Shown here: positions 8,256 to 15,609 of the stretch, in pieces
Layout of the letters: each line of letters starts with the position of its first letter
Numbering within the stretch: the first letter of the stretch is position 1
Source: an uncultured Alistipes sp.
GTDB taxonomy: Bacteria > Bacteroidota > Bacteroidia > Bacteroidales > Rikenellaceae
DNA length: 48,704 nucleotides
Reading direction: 5' to 3'
NCBI GenBank assembly: GCA_900768015.1
Contig: CAAGBI010000048.1
Location: 1-48,704 of the forward strand
Notes under the pieces: generated by a model
Seen by the model: only the letters and a program-made list of their open reading frames with translations
What the model was told of the DNA's origin: nothing
Database searches by the model: none
Made by a program: the position numbers and the translations under genes

Positions 8256-9512
8256 TCAACTCTTTGAGCGATTGATAACATGCTCCATAATCATCACCAC
8301 GATAACACCCATCGCAAAGCCATTACCCACCAAAGGCTGAATAACATCGGGAGCAACACCCTTGGGCATAAGCTGGAAGAGCAGAGCCACCATGATGGGT
8401 AGGCCGAGCGTGAGGGCATCTGCAAAGGTCGCAGCCGAGCGTGTAGACTGCATCATCTCGAAGGATGCCGCAAGCTGCGTGCCCATCAAAAATAGCAATA
8501 TTACACCAATTACGGGTGAGGGGATTGCCGTGAGCACCCAGATGACATCGGGGAAGATGGCACACGCCGCCAACAACAGCGTAGCAGGGATGAGGGCATA
8601 GCGCGAAGCACAGCCCGTTGAGGCGATAACGCCCGGACTCATAGAGTAGTTCACAGGGCCCAAGACACCCATCGAGCCAGCCACGATATTCATTATACCT
8701 GTGATGCGAACACCACGCTTCATGCGCTTATCCATATCCTTTATGCCGAGCATGCCTCCGAGCGACTCTATAGAGCCTATATCATTGATCGCAAGGGCAA
8801 TATAGCATATTACAAACGCCACGACAAGGCTCCAGTCGAAGACAAAGCCATCAATGAGAAGGCCACGCCATGATGCTCCACTCGAGACATGCTGCGGAGT
8901 GTCAAAAATAGCGAAGTAGGCGATGCTTCCAACGACAAGCGCCATGGGGATAACGAGGCTCTTGGCCACGCCCTTAAGGTTGCGGTTTGCCACAACCATA
9001 AGCACCACGCCCACAACGGCAAAGAGCAATCCGAAGAGGTGCTCATTGTGAGAGGCGTGAGCTGGAAAGACCAGATTCTTAATGGTAGGCGCAAGTGTGG
9101 TTGCGATGAGCATGAGTATCACAACAACGATGCGGGGCGTGAAGATGCGCTGCACATAGCGCATAAGGCCACCAATCGTAAGCAGCGTAATAAGCACACC
9201 GCCAATGGCGATGGAGCTATATATCGCCGACACCTCAGCGCTTGCAGCAAGCGACGCCATAACGCCCACAAGCAGCACAGCGGCGGGGCCTACAACAATC
9301 GGCAAACGGTGTCCCCACACCACCTGCACGAAGCCCGCAATGCCCATAACGGCAAAGAGCTTCTGCGAGAAGAAGAGCCTATCCTCGGGTGTACCTGTCG
9401 CCACGAAGACACTCGTAGAGACAACGGCGATGCAGAGCACAAACCACTGAATGGCATACATCGCTAACTGCCCAGCAGGCAGGCGGTCATCAACATTATA
9501 TTTTAGGTTCAT
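8256..9512 (-). CDS. NCS2-family purine/xanthine permease
   Basis: An inner-membrane nucleobase transporter of the UraA/PbuX (NCS2, NAT) family, 418 residues with about 12-14 helices. Recognisable parts are NDIGSIESLGGMLG (start of the core binding region) and GPVNYSMSPGVIASTGCASR. The second stretch aligns with the family signature, which normally reads like QNxGxxxxTG. Here the Gln-Asn pair is Met-Ser, so the substrate site may be altered. The gene lies 21 nt downstream of a guanine deaminase gene in one operon, which points to uptake of guanine or exchange with xanthine for purine salvage. The substrate is inferred from this context. Confidence 0.85.
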   Translation of the reverse strand: MNLKYNVDDRLPAGQLAMYAIQWFVLCIAVVSTSVFVATGTPEDRLFFSQKLFAVMGIAGFVQVVWGHRLPIVVGPAAVLLVGVMASLAASAEVSAIYSSIAIGGVLITLLTIGGLMRYVQRIFTPRIVVVILMLIATTLAPTIKNLVFPAHASHNEHLFGLLFAVVGVVLMVVANRNLKGVAKSLVIPMALVVGSIAYFAIFDTPQHVSSGASWRGLLIDGFVFDWSLVVAFVICYIALAINDIGSIESLGGMLGIKDMDKRMKRGVRITGIMNIVAGSMGVLGPVNYSMSPGVIASTGCASRYALIPATLLLAACAIFPDVIWVLTAIPSPVIGVILLFLMGTQLAASFEMMQSTRSAATFADALTLGLPIMVALLFQLMPKGVAPDVIQPLVGNGFAMGVIVVMIMEHVINRSKS

Positions 9513-9533
9513 AGTCTTATAAATATTTACAAA

Positions 9534-10052
9534 TCAATATTTTATTTTATCAGTATAGCTATTCCACTTACGGAATGCGGAGAGGGCCTCATCGCGCATG
9601 AAGTGCTCGCAGTGGATGCTTCGGCGGTCGTAGTCTAAGCGCAGCTGGTCATAGATGAACGAGTCGTCGAAGTCTATCGCCGCGGCATCGCGCTTGGTAT
9701 TGGCATAGCATATGCGGTCGATACCCGCCCAATATATCGCGCTCAGACACATCGGGCATGGCTCGCACGAGGCATAGACCGTGCATCCCGAGAGGTCGAA
9801 GGTCGCCAACTCCCTGCAGGCATTTCGTATCGCCACAACCTCGGCATGCGCCGTGGGGTCATTGTTTGGCACTACGCGATTAGCTCCCGTAGCCACCACC
9901 CTGCCATCCTTGACGATGACTGCACCAAAGGGGCCACCACCCTCGTCGATATTCTTCACCGATAGCTCTATGGCCATCTGCATAAATCTCCTGTCGTCAG
10001 CCGAGAATGTCTCACTCTCGGGCAGACCATTCTGCTTATCTATCATAGTCAT
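9534..10052 (-). CDS. Guanine deaminase (cytidine-deaminase fold)
   Basis: Hydrolyses guanine to xanthine and ammonia in the cytosol for purine salvage or nitrogen supply. The zinc site is complete: HAE (His69, catalytic Glu71) and PCPMC (Cys99, Cys102). The C-terminal region with FDDSFIYDQ and the conserved HCEHFMRDEAL resembles the short Bacillus GuaD rather than the amidohydrolase type. Length is 172 residues, or 170 if the second ATG (10046) is used; either is possible. It is the first gene of a two-gene operon with the purine permease and has its own -7 box at 10091-10098. A tRNA adenosine deaminase is unlikely given this C-terminus. Confidence 0.9.
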   Translation of the reverse strand: MTMIDKQNGLPESETFSADDRRFMQMAIELSVKNIDEGGGPFGAVIVKDGRVVATGANRVVPNNDPTAHAEVVAIRNACRELATFDLSGCTVYASCEPCPMCLSAIYWAGIDRICYANTKRDAAAIDFDDSFIYDQLRLDYDRRSIHCEHFMRDEALSAFRKWNSYTDKIKY

Positions 10053-10090
10053 AATGCTTAATTAGTACTATGTGCGTCACAAAAACTACG

Positions 10091-10098
10091 CAAATATA
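10091..10098 (-). promoter_or_regulatory. -7 box TATATTTG for the guanine deaminase operon
   Basis: Consensus box on the minus strand, about 38 nt from the first ATG. It is back to back with the efp -7 box at 10130-10137, so the two divergent promoters share about 40 bp. Confidence 0.55.
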
Positions 10099-10129
10099 GG
10101 AAAAATTTCTCATTACTATTTTTTTTTAC

Positions 10130-10137
10130 TATCTTTG
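10130..10137 (+). promoter_or_regulatory. -7 box TATCTTTG for efp
   Basis: Consensus TAnnTTTG preceded by a T-tract, about 67 nt upstream of the efp ATG. The -33 element is not clear. Confidence 0.55.
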
Positions 10138-10204
10138 TGCGGTTGTAATCTTAACAACATTAATCGCCAAGATTATATAATTTAACTAAATAACAACATT
10201 TATT

Positions 10205-10777
10205 ATGACTATTACAGCATCTGACATTAAGATTGGCATGTGCGTTGAGATGGAGGGTAAGACATTCATCGTTGTTGACTTCCAGCACTGCAAGCCCGGT
10301 AAGGGTCCCGCATTCGTGCGTTCAAAGCTCAAGAACCTCGAGAATGGTAATGTTCTCGACAAGACTTTCTCTTCAGTATCACAGAAGATTGAGCAGGTGC
10401 GCGTTGAGCGTCGTCCCTACCAGTTCACATACGAGGATGACCTCGGTGCACACTTCATGCACACTGAGACTTTCGAGGAGATCAACATCGACAAGAAGCT
10501 CATCAACAACGCAGACCTTATGGCTGACGGCCAGATTGTAGAGGTTATGTTCCACACCGAGAAGGAGACCGTTCTTTCGGCTGAGTTGCCCCCTATCGTA
10601 GATATGGAGGTTACTTACACTGAGCCCGGTGTTCGTGGCGATACCGCTTCGACAAACTCACTCAAGCCCGCAACTGTAAACACTGGCGCTACTGTTAAGG
10701 TGCCTTTGTTCATCAACACAGGTGACAAGATTCGCGTTGATACTCGTACTCGTGAGTACTACGAGCGCATCAAGTAA
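10205..10777 (+). CDS. efp: Elongation factor P
   Basis: A translation factor that binds between the P and E sites and rescues ribosomes stalled on polyproline. The KOW-like N-domain has KPGKGPAF with Lys33 at the tip, the residue that other bacteria modify. Two OB domains follow, and the end GDKIRVDTRTREYYERIK is the conserved C-terminus. The 190 residues are the usual length. No modification enzyme gene (epmA/epmB or the rhamnosyltransferase earP) is nearby. The stop codon forms the first bases of palindrome copy 2. The start is the only plausible ATG after the leader. Confidence 0.97.
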   Translation: MTITASDIKIGMCVEMEGKTFIVVDFQHCKPGKGPAFVRSKLKNLENGNVLDKTFSSVSQKIEQVRVERRPYQFTYEDDLGAHFMHTETFEEINIDKKLINNADLMADGQIVEVMFHTEKETVLSAELPPIVDMEVTYTEPGVRGDTASTNSLKPATVNTGATVKVPLFINTGDKIRVDTRTREYYERIK

Positions 10778-10904
10778 TTTCTTGTGATAGTGGCGCACCT
10801 GTGGCGCTTCAATCAAATCCCCGAATGGGATGTACGCCTTAGTACTACCCATCCGGGGATTTTTCATGTCATCACCACATCTGCACCACTCTGACAAGAA
10901 ATTA
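10775..10904 (+). repeat. Long palindromic 3'-end element, copy 2
   Basis: Begins with the efp stop as TAATTTCTTGTGATAG and ends CTCTGACAAGAAATTA. The inner hairpin (10816-10861) has the stem ATCCCC/GGGGAT, the second stem ATGGG/CCCAT and the apex GTAC-GCCTTA-GTAC, followed by TTTTT, so it can act as the efp terminator. The GATA arm is next to the gene. Confidence 0.9.
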
Positions 10905-11006
10905 GGAATATGCTGCGAATTCACAACAAGCATTCCGACATTTCCGCCACCATTTTACCGCCAAAGCCAAAAATATCACAACCTGTTGATAACTTTAAGC
11001 ATTTTG

Positions 11007-11040
11007 TTTGGCGAAAGTTAAATAAATTTTACTACTTTTG
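11007..11040 (+). promoter_or_regulatory. Promoter of purA
   Basis: TTTG (11007-11010) and TACTTTTG (11033-11040) with a 22-nt spacer, close to the Bacteroidota layout. It leaves a leader of about 70 nt that contains a hairpin. Confidence 0.6.
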
Positions 11041-11054
11041 TAGGCGTAAAATTA

Positions 11055-11085
11055 TGTCCGCGGGAGACCCCCACAGAGGCGGACA
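11055..11085 (+). promoter_or_regulatory. Hairpin in the purA leader
   Basis: Inverted repeat TGTCCGC (11055-11061) / GCGGACA (11079-11085) with a 17-nt loop that contains GGGAGACCC. It lies just after the expected transcription start and 28 nt before the purA ATG. No T-tract follows, so it is not a simple terminator. A protein or RNA control site, or an mRNA-stabilising 5' stem, are options. Confidence 0.45.
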
Positions 11086-11113
11086 GCATAAATGGCTACA
11101 AAAAATTAAAACT

Positions 11114-12397
11114 ATGAGCAATACTTTGGTAGTTGTAGGCGCCCAGTGGGGCGACGAGGGAAAGGGTAAAATCACCGATTTCTATGCAGGCGATGCCGAT
11201 GTCGTAGTACGCCACCAGGGCGGTAACAACGCAGGTCACACCATCGTCTTCGACGGCAAGAAGTTCGCATTGCAGTCTATACCCTCGGGAGTCTTCAACC
11301 CCCACATCATAAATGTCATGGCAAACGGCATGGTCATCAACCCCGCATCGTTGGAGGAGGAGCTCGACCGCTTGCACAAGTCGGGCATCACCGACTACAA
11401 ACTCTTCATCTCGGACCGCGCAGCATGCGTAATGCCCTATCACGCGATGCTCGATGGCGCATACGAGGCACTCAAGGGTGGCCGCCAGATTGGCACAACA
11501 AAGAAGGGTATCGGCCCCGCATACACCGATAAGTACAGCCGCGTGGGCATCCGCATGGGTGACCTCTTGAACAAGGAGTACTTCGCAGAGCGCCTCAAGG
11601 ATGCTCTCGCACAGAAGAACATCGAGCTTCAGGCACTCGGCATGGAGCCCTGCGACTTCGAGACTATCTACAACCAGTACCTCGCATACGGTGAGAAGTT
11701 CCGCTCTATGATTTGCGACACATCGGTGTTGCTCAACAAGCTCGTAGAGGAGGGCAAGAAGGTGTTGTTCGAGGGTGCTCAGGGTGTCATGCTCTGCATC
11801 GACCACGGCACATACCCCTTCGTGACATCATCAAGCCCCACAGCGGCAAGCGTGCCCGTAAACACTGGTCTCGCACCCCGCTATATCAACAATGTAATGG
11901 GCGTGGCTAAGGCATACACCACTCGCGTAGGTGAGGGTCCATTCCCCACTGAGCTCTTCGACGAGCGCGCAGACTACATCCGCGAGCGTGGCCACGAGTA
12001 TGGCACAGTAACAGGTCGTCCCCGTCGCGTGGGTTGGTTGGACACAGTAATTCTCAACCATGTACGCCGCATAAGCGGTGTTAACTACCTCTCGCTCATG
12101 CTCTTCGATGTATTGTCAGGCTTGGAGAAGATTCGCATCTGCACAGGCTACAAACTCGATGGCAAGGCTATCGACTATGTACCTTCGACCATCGCCGACC
12201 TTGAGCGCGTGGAGGCTGAGTACATCGAGATGGATGGCTGGAGCGAGGACATCACAGGCATCAAGTCGTACGATGAGCTTCCTGCAAATGCCAAGGCATA
12301 CATTGCGAAGCTCGAGGAGTTGACTCGCACGGAGGTTGCCGTAGTATCGGTAGGTCCTGACCGTGAGCAGACTATTATTCGCAAAAACATCTTCTAA
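11114..12397 (+). CDS. purA: Adenylosuccinate synthetase
   Basis: Joins IMP and aspartate with GTP to form adenylosuccinate, the first committed step to AMP. The N-terminus VVVGAQWGDEGKGK carries the GTP-binding loop and catalytic Asp, followed by GGNNAGHT. Further on are GTTKKGIGPAY, the GRPRRVGWLD segment and the C-terminal GPDREQTI. The 427 residues are the standard length from the ATG at 11114. The frame runs open upstream to 10910, but that stretch contains the promoter and leader hairpin. The gene is monocistronic between two palindromic elements, and its stop is the first codon of copy 3. Confidence 0.98.
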   Translation: MSNTLVVVGAQWGDEGKGKITDFYAGDADVVVRHQGGNNAGHTIVFDGKKFALQSIPSGVFNPHIINVMANGMVINPASLEEELDRLHKSGITDYKLFISDRAACVMPYHAMLDGAYEALKGGRQIGTTKKGIGPAYTDKYSRVGIRMGDLLNKEYFAERLKDALAQKNIELQALGMEPCDFETIYNQYLAYGEKFRSMICDTSVLLNKLVEEGKKVLFEGAQGVMLCIDHGTYPFVTSSSPTAASVPVNTGLAPRYINNVMGVAKAYTTRVGEGPFPTELFDERADYIRERGHEYGTVTGRPRRVGWLDTVILNHVRRISGVNYLSLMLFDVLSGLEKIRICTGYKLDGKAIDYVPSTIADLERVEAEYIEMDGWSEDITGIKSYDELPANAKAYIAKLEELTRTEVAVVSVGPDREQTIIRKNIF

Positions 12398-12523
12398 TTT
12401 CATGTGATAAGGGGTCATTCTCGACCTCTCAATTAATAGCCCGAATGGGAAATACGCAAAGTATGTCCCATCCGGGCTATTTTCATGTCGAGGCCAAGCC
12501 TAACCCCTTCTCACAAGAAATTT
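12395..12523 (+). repeat. Long palindromic 3'-end element, copy 3
   Basis: Starts with the purA stop as TAATTTCATGTGATAAGGGG and ends CCCCTTCTCACAAGAAATTT. The inner hairpin (12435-12482) has the stem AATAGCCCG / CGGGCTATT and the apex ATAC-GCAAA-GTAT, followed by TTTTC. It differs from copy 2 in almost all of its stem sequence while keeping the ends, the apex and complementarity. Confidence 0.88.
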
Positions 12524-12634
12524 ATATTCTTTGGGCAGGGTGTACTTGGGGACAAATTGAGTCAAAAGGACTAAAGCTTTAATCTCTTTGCACTCTAAAA
12601 TAATCCGAAATATACCAATTACGATTTTTTTTGT

Positions 12635-12642
12635 TATCTTTG
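12635..12642 (+). promoter_or_regulatory. -7 box TATCTTTG for the steroid-reductase operon
   Basis: Consensus box after a T-tract, 77 nt upstream of the first ATG of the operon. No -33 TTTG is obvious. Confidence 0.55.
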
Positions 12643-12719
12643 CGCGAAATTGTATATAAATATGTATGCGCGGGCGCGAGTGCGTCACATGCGTATAGAT
12701 TAACCAAACTTAGTCAGAC

Positions 12720-13496
12720 ATGCTTTTAGACATCATCAGCTCGTTCGAGGGCTACTACAACAGCTTCCTTATCGTAATGGCCATAATCGCCGTATTCGTA
12801 TTCATCGCCCTCTACTTCGTCGAGGCGGGATATGGCTACCTCTTCAACCCCAAGTTCGGCTTCCCCGTGCCCAACAAGGTGGCGTGGGTGCTTATGGAGT
12901 GTCCCGTGTTCATCGCCATGGCGATACTATGGTGGATGTCGCCCGTGAAGTTCGAGGCTGCACCCCTCGCGCTGTTTGCGATATTCCAGTTGCACTACTT
13001 CCAGCGCTCGTTCATCTTCCCATTGCTCATCCGCGGCAACTCGAAGATGCCCGTGGGCATCATGCTTATGGGCATGATATTCAACACGCTTAACGCCGTG
13101 ATGCAGGGCTGCTGGATATTCTACTACGGCAACTACGAGGGTTGGATGTCGCAGCCATACTTCTACTTTGGCGCCATCGTATTCCTCTTTGGTTTCGCGA
13201 CAAACCTCCACTCGGACTACATCATCCGCAACCTACGCAAGCCTGGCGACACCAACCACTACATCCCCAAGGGTGGCATGTTCAAGTATGTATCGTCGGC
13301 AAACTACTTCGGCGAGTTCATGGAGTGGGTAGGCTTCGCCATCGCATCATGGTCATGGGCGGGTGTTGTCTTCGCGCTCTGGACATTTGCCAACCTCGGC
13401 CCTCGCTCGGCATCGCTCTACAAGCGCTACGAGAAGGAGTTTGGCGAGGAGTTCACATCGCTCAAGCGTAAGCGCATACTCCCCTTCATCTACTAA
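12720..13496 (+). CDS. 3-oxo-5-alpha-steroid 4-dehydrogenase (SRD5A-like)
   Basis: A membrane-bound NADPH-dependent reductase that should saturate the delta-4 double bond of a 3-oxo steroid with 5-alpha geometry. The 258 residues are almost exactly the length of the animal type 1 enzyme. About six to seven hydrophobic helices are visible. The C-terminal catalytic signature is strong: IPKGGMFKYV, then SSANYFGEFMEWVGFAIASW, ending KRKRILPFIY. Bacteroidota do not make steroids, so the substrate is probably host- or diet-derived (bile acid intermediates, steroid hormones); homologues in gut Bacteroidota are known to act on such compounds. It is the first gene of an operon with an OYE-family enzyme and an SDR, which supports this. 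A related lipid enone substrate cannot be excluded. Confidence 0.85.
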   Translation: MLLDIISSFEGYYNSFLIVMAIIAVFVFIALYFVEAGYGYLFNPKFGFPVPNKVAWVLMECPVFIAMAILWWMSPVKFEAAPLALFAIFQLHYFQRSFIFPLLIRGNSKMPVGIMLMGMIFNTLNAVMQGCWIFYYGNYEGWMSQPYFYFGAIVFLFGFATNLHSDYIIRNLRKPGDTNHYIPKGGMFKYVSSANYFGEFMEWVGFAIASWSWAGVVFALWTFANLGPRSASLYKRYEKEFGEEFTSLKRKRILPFIY

Positions 13497-13524
13497 CAAA
13501 TTGACATAAACAACATATAACACC

Positions 13525-14772
13525 ATGGAAAACAAGAAGAGACTCGAGGAGTCAAAATTGTTCACTCCTTACAAACTTGGTAGCGTAACATTGCGCAACC
13601 GCGTGATGCGCTCCGCAGCATTTGAGTCTATGGGTAAGGATTTTGCCCCCACCCAGCAGCTCAAGGACTACCATGTTAGCGTGGCGCGTGGCGGTGTCGG
13701 CATGACTACCGTAGCCTACGCCTCAATCAACCGTAGCGGTATCTCGTTCAACAAGCAGTTGTGGTTGCGCGACGAGATTGTTCCCGCGCTCCGCGACCTT
13801 ACGGACGCTGTGCACAACGAGGGCGCAGCCGTGGGCATTCAGCTTGGCCACTGCGGTAACATGACACACTGGTCAACAGCGGGTAGCTTCCCCGTATCAG
13901 CCTCTAACGGCTTCAACCTCTACTCGCCCACCTTCCACCGCCGTATGACGCACGCCGAGATACGACAGTTTGCCAAGGACTTCGGCACAGCCGTGGAGAC
14001 CGCCTACAACGCGGGCTTCGACTCTGTGGAGGTGCACGCAGGACACGGCTACCTCATCTCGCAGTTCCTCTCGCCCTATACCAACCACCGTCACGATGAG
14101 TATGGCGGCTCGCTCGAGAACCGCATGCGCTTCATGAACATGTGCTTGGAGGAGGTGATGGAGGCAGCACGCAAGCGCGGCATGGGCGTATTGGTTAAGC
14201 ACAACATGGAGGATGGCTTCAAGCGCGGCATCCAGATACCCGAGTCTATCGAGATAGCTAAGCAGATTGAGACATTTGGTGTCGATGGCATCGTGCTCTC
14301 ATCGGGCTTCGTATCTAAGGCCCCAATGGCTGTTATGCGTGGCCGCATCCCCACAAAGACCATGGGTTACTACATGGGCTGGAACGAGTGGCTTCAGAAA
14401 ATCGTCGTCTCGCTCTTCGGTCAGTGGCTCATCAAGCAGTATGATTTCCAGGAGTGCTACTTCTTGGAGAATGCCAAGAAGTTCCGCGAGGCGTTGAAGG
14501 GCCCGTTGGTATATGTTGGTGGCCTCGTATCGCGCGAGGGCATCGAGAAGGTGTTAGACGAGGGCTTCGAGCTTGTGCAGATGGCACGCGCCTTGGTCAA
14601 CGACCCCGCCTTTGTGAATAAGCTCAAGGAGGGCGATATGGCTACACGCAGCGGCTGCGACCACCGCGACTACTGCATGGCACGCATGTACTCGGTAGAT
14701 ATGCAGTGCTGCCACAACTGCAAGGAGCACATCCCCGAGCGCTTGTGGAAGGAGATTAACTCTATTAAGTAG
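13525..14772 (+). CDS. Old Yellow Enzyme-family NADH:flavin oxidoreductase
   Basis: An FMN-dependent TIM-barrel ene-reductase, 415 residues. Visible landmarks are FTPYKLGSVTLRNRVMRSA at the start, the substrate-activating HAGH (His171, His174) with Tyr176, FLSPYTNHRHDEYGGSLENR (the FMN-phosphate side), and a C-terminal cysteine-rich end. That end reads CDHRDYC with Cys378 and Cys384 and further Cys at 395, 396 and 399. Relatives usually have a third Cys where Arg381 stands, so an iron-sulphur cluster is doubtful. It lacks the FAD/NAD domain of full 2-enoate reductases and BaiCD/BaiH. Between a 5-alpha-reductase gene (28 nt) and an SDR gene (10 nt), it may reduce a second ring double bond of the same steroid. 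Confidence 0.85.
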   Translation: MENKKRLEESKLFTPYKLGSVTLRNRVMRSAAFESMGKDFAPTQQLKDYHVSVARGGVGMTTVAYASINRSGISFNKQLWLRDEIVPALRDLTDAVHNEGAAVGIQLGHCGNMTHWSTAGSFPVSASNGFNLYSPTFHRRMTHAEIRQFAKDFGTAVETAYNAGFDSVEVHAGHGYLISQFLSPYTNHRHDEYGGSLENRMRFMNMCLEEVMEAARKRGMGVLVKHNMEDGFKRGIQIPESIEIAKQIETFGVDGIVLSSGFVSKAPMAVMRGRIPTKTMGYYMGWNEWLQKIVVSLFGQWLIKQYDFQECYFLENAKKFREALKGPLVYVGGLVSREGIEKVLDEGFELVQMARALVNDPAFVNKLKEGDMATRSGCDHRDYCMARMYSVDMQCCHNCKEHIPERLWKEINSIK

Positions 14773-14782
14773 GAGACTGGCT

Positions 14783-15601
14783 ATGTGTTTTTGTAGTAAG
14801 CGTTTAGGCGAAGTACCCCGTGGCAAGGCGTGGGCACTGGTGACAGGCTCGGCAAAGGGCATCGGTCGCCAATATGCCGAGCAGCTCGCAGCCAAGGGCT
14901 ACAACCTCTATATGGTCGACATCGACGAGGCCATCACCACCGAGGCACGCATCATCGCGGAGCGCCACTCCGTGAAGTGCGTAGGCAGGGTTATGGACCT
15001 TGCGGTGACAGATGCTGCACGCACGCTCCACAGTGACACCGTACGCGAGGGCTACGAGTTTGATGTTGTGGTAAACAACGCGGGTATATTCTCGCACTGC
15101 GACATATTGAAGACCCCCTTGGAGCGCATCGAGCGCCTGCTTATCCTTCACGACTACACGCTAAGCTCGATGTGTCGCCTCTATGGCGAGGATATGCTTA
15201 AGCGCGGTAAGGGCTACATCCTCAACATGTCGTCATACTCCATCTGGATGCCCTTCCCCGGTTTGGCACTCTACAGCGCCTCGAAGGCCTATGTCAAGAG
15301 CTTCACCGAGGCCTTCAATAAAGAGTTGCGTCGTACGGGTGTCTCGGTTACGGCTATCTGCCCCGCAGGCATCGCCACAGACCTCTACGGCCTATCAAAG
15401 GATTTGCAGCGCTTCGGCATTAAAACCGGCATCCTGATGTCACCCAAGAGCTGCGCGCGCCGTGGTCTAAGAGCTATGTTCCGCCGTCGTAGCGTCGTAG
15501 TACCCGACTGGTGGTTCAAGCTCCTTATCCCCATTTGCAAGTACTTGCCCGGATTCATAATTAGACCACTTCGCAACTTCACGATGAAGTGGCAAAAATA
15601 G
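14783..15601 (+). CDS. Short-chain dehydrogenase, hydroxysteroid-dehydrogenase-like
   Basis: A classical SDR that oxidises or reduces a hydroxyl/keto group with NAD(P). The cofactor motif TGSAKGIG is at residues 21-28, NNAG at 98-101, and the catalytic Ser151-Tyr164-Lys168 is in LYSASK. The C-terminal 40 residues (WWFKLLIPICKYLPGF and onward) are hydrophobic and basic, as in the membrane-associated 17-beta-HSD type 3/12 branch. The N-terminal MCFCSK contains two cysteines and is short for a signal peptide. The operon position suggests it interconverts a 3-keto and 3-hydroxy group after or before ring reduction. Stereochemistry cannot be read from the sequence. Confidence 0.82.
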   Translation: MCFCSKRLGEVPRGKAWALVTGSAKGIGRQYAEQLAAKGYNLYMVDIDEAITTEARIIAERHSVKCVGRVMDLAVTDAARTLHSDTVREGYEFDVVVNNAGIFSHCDILKTPLERIERLLILHDYTLSSMCRLYGEDMLKRGKGYILNMSSYSIWMPFPGLALYSASKAYVKSFTEAFNKELRRTGVSVTAICPAGIATDLYGLSKDLQRFGIKTGILMSPKSCARRGLRAMFRRRSVVVPDWWFKLLIPICKYLPGFIIRPLRNFTMKWQK

Positions 15602-15609
15602 TTACGACT

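Noticed and set aside
10910..11113. Upstream extension of purA
   Set aside because: The frame is open, but it covers the promoter, the leader hairpin and part of the intergenic region; PurA proteins begin at the conserved GAQWGDEGKGK region.
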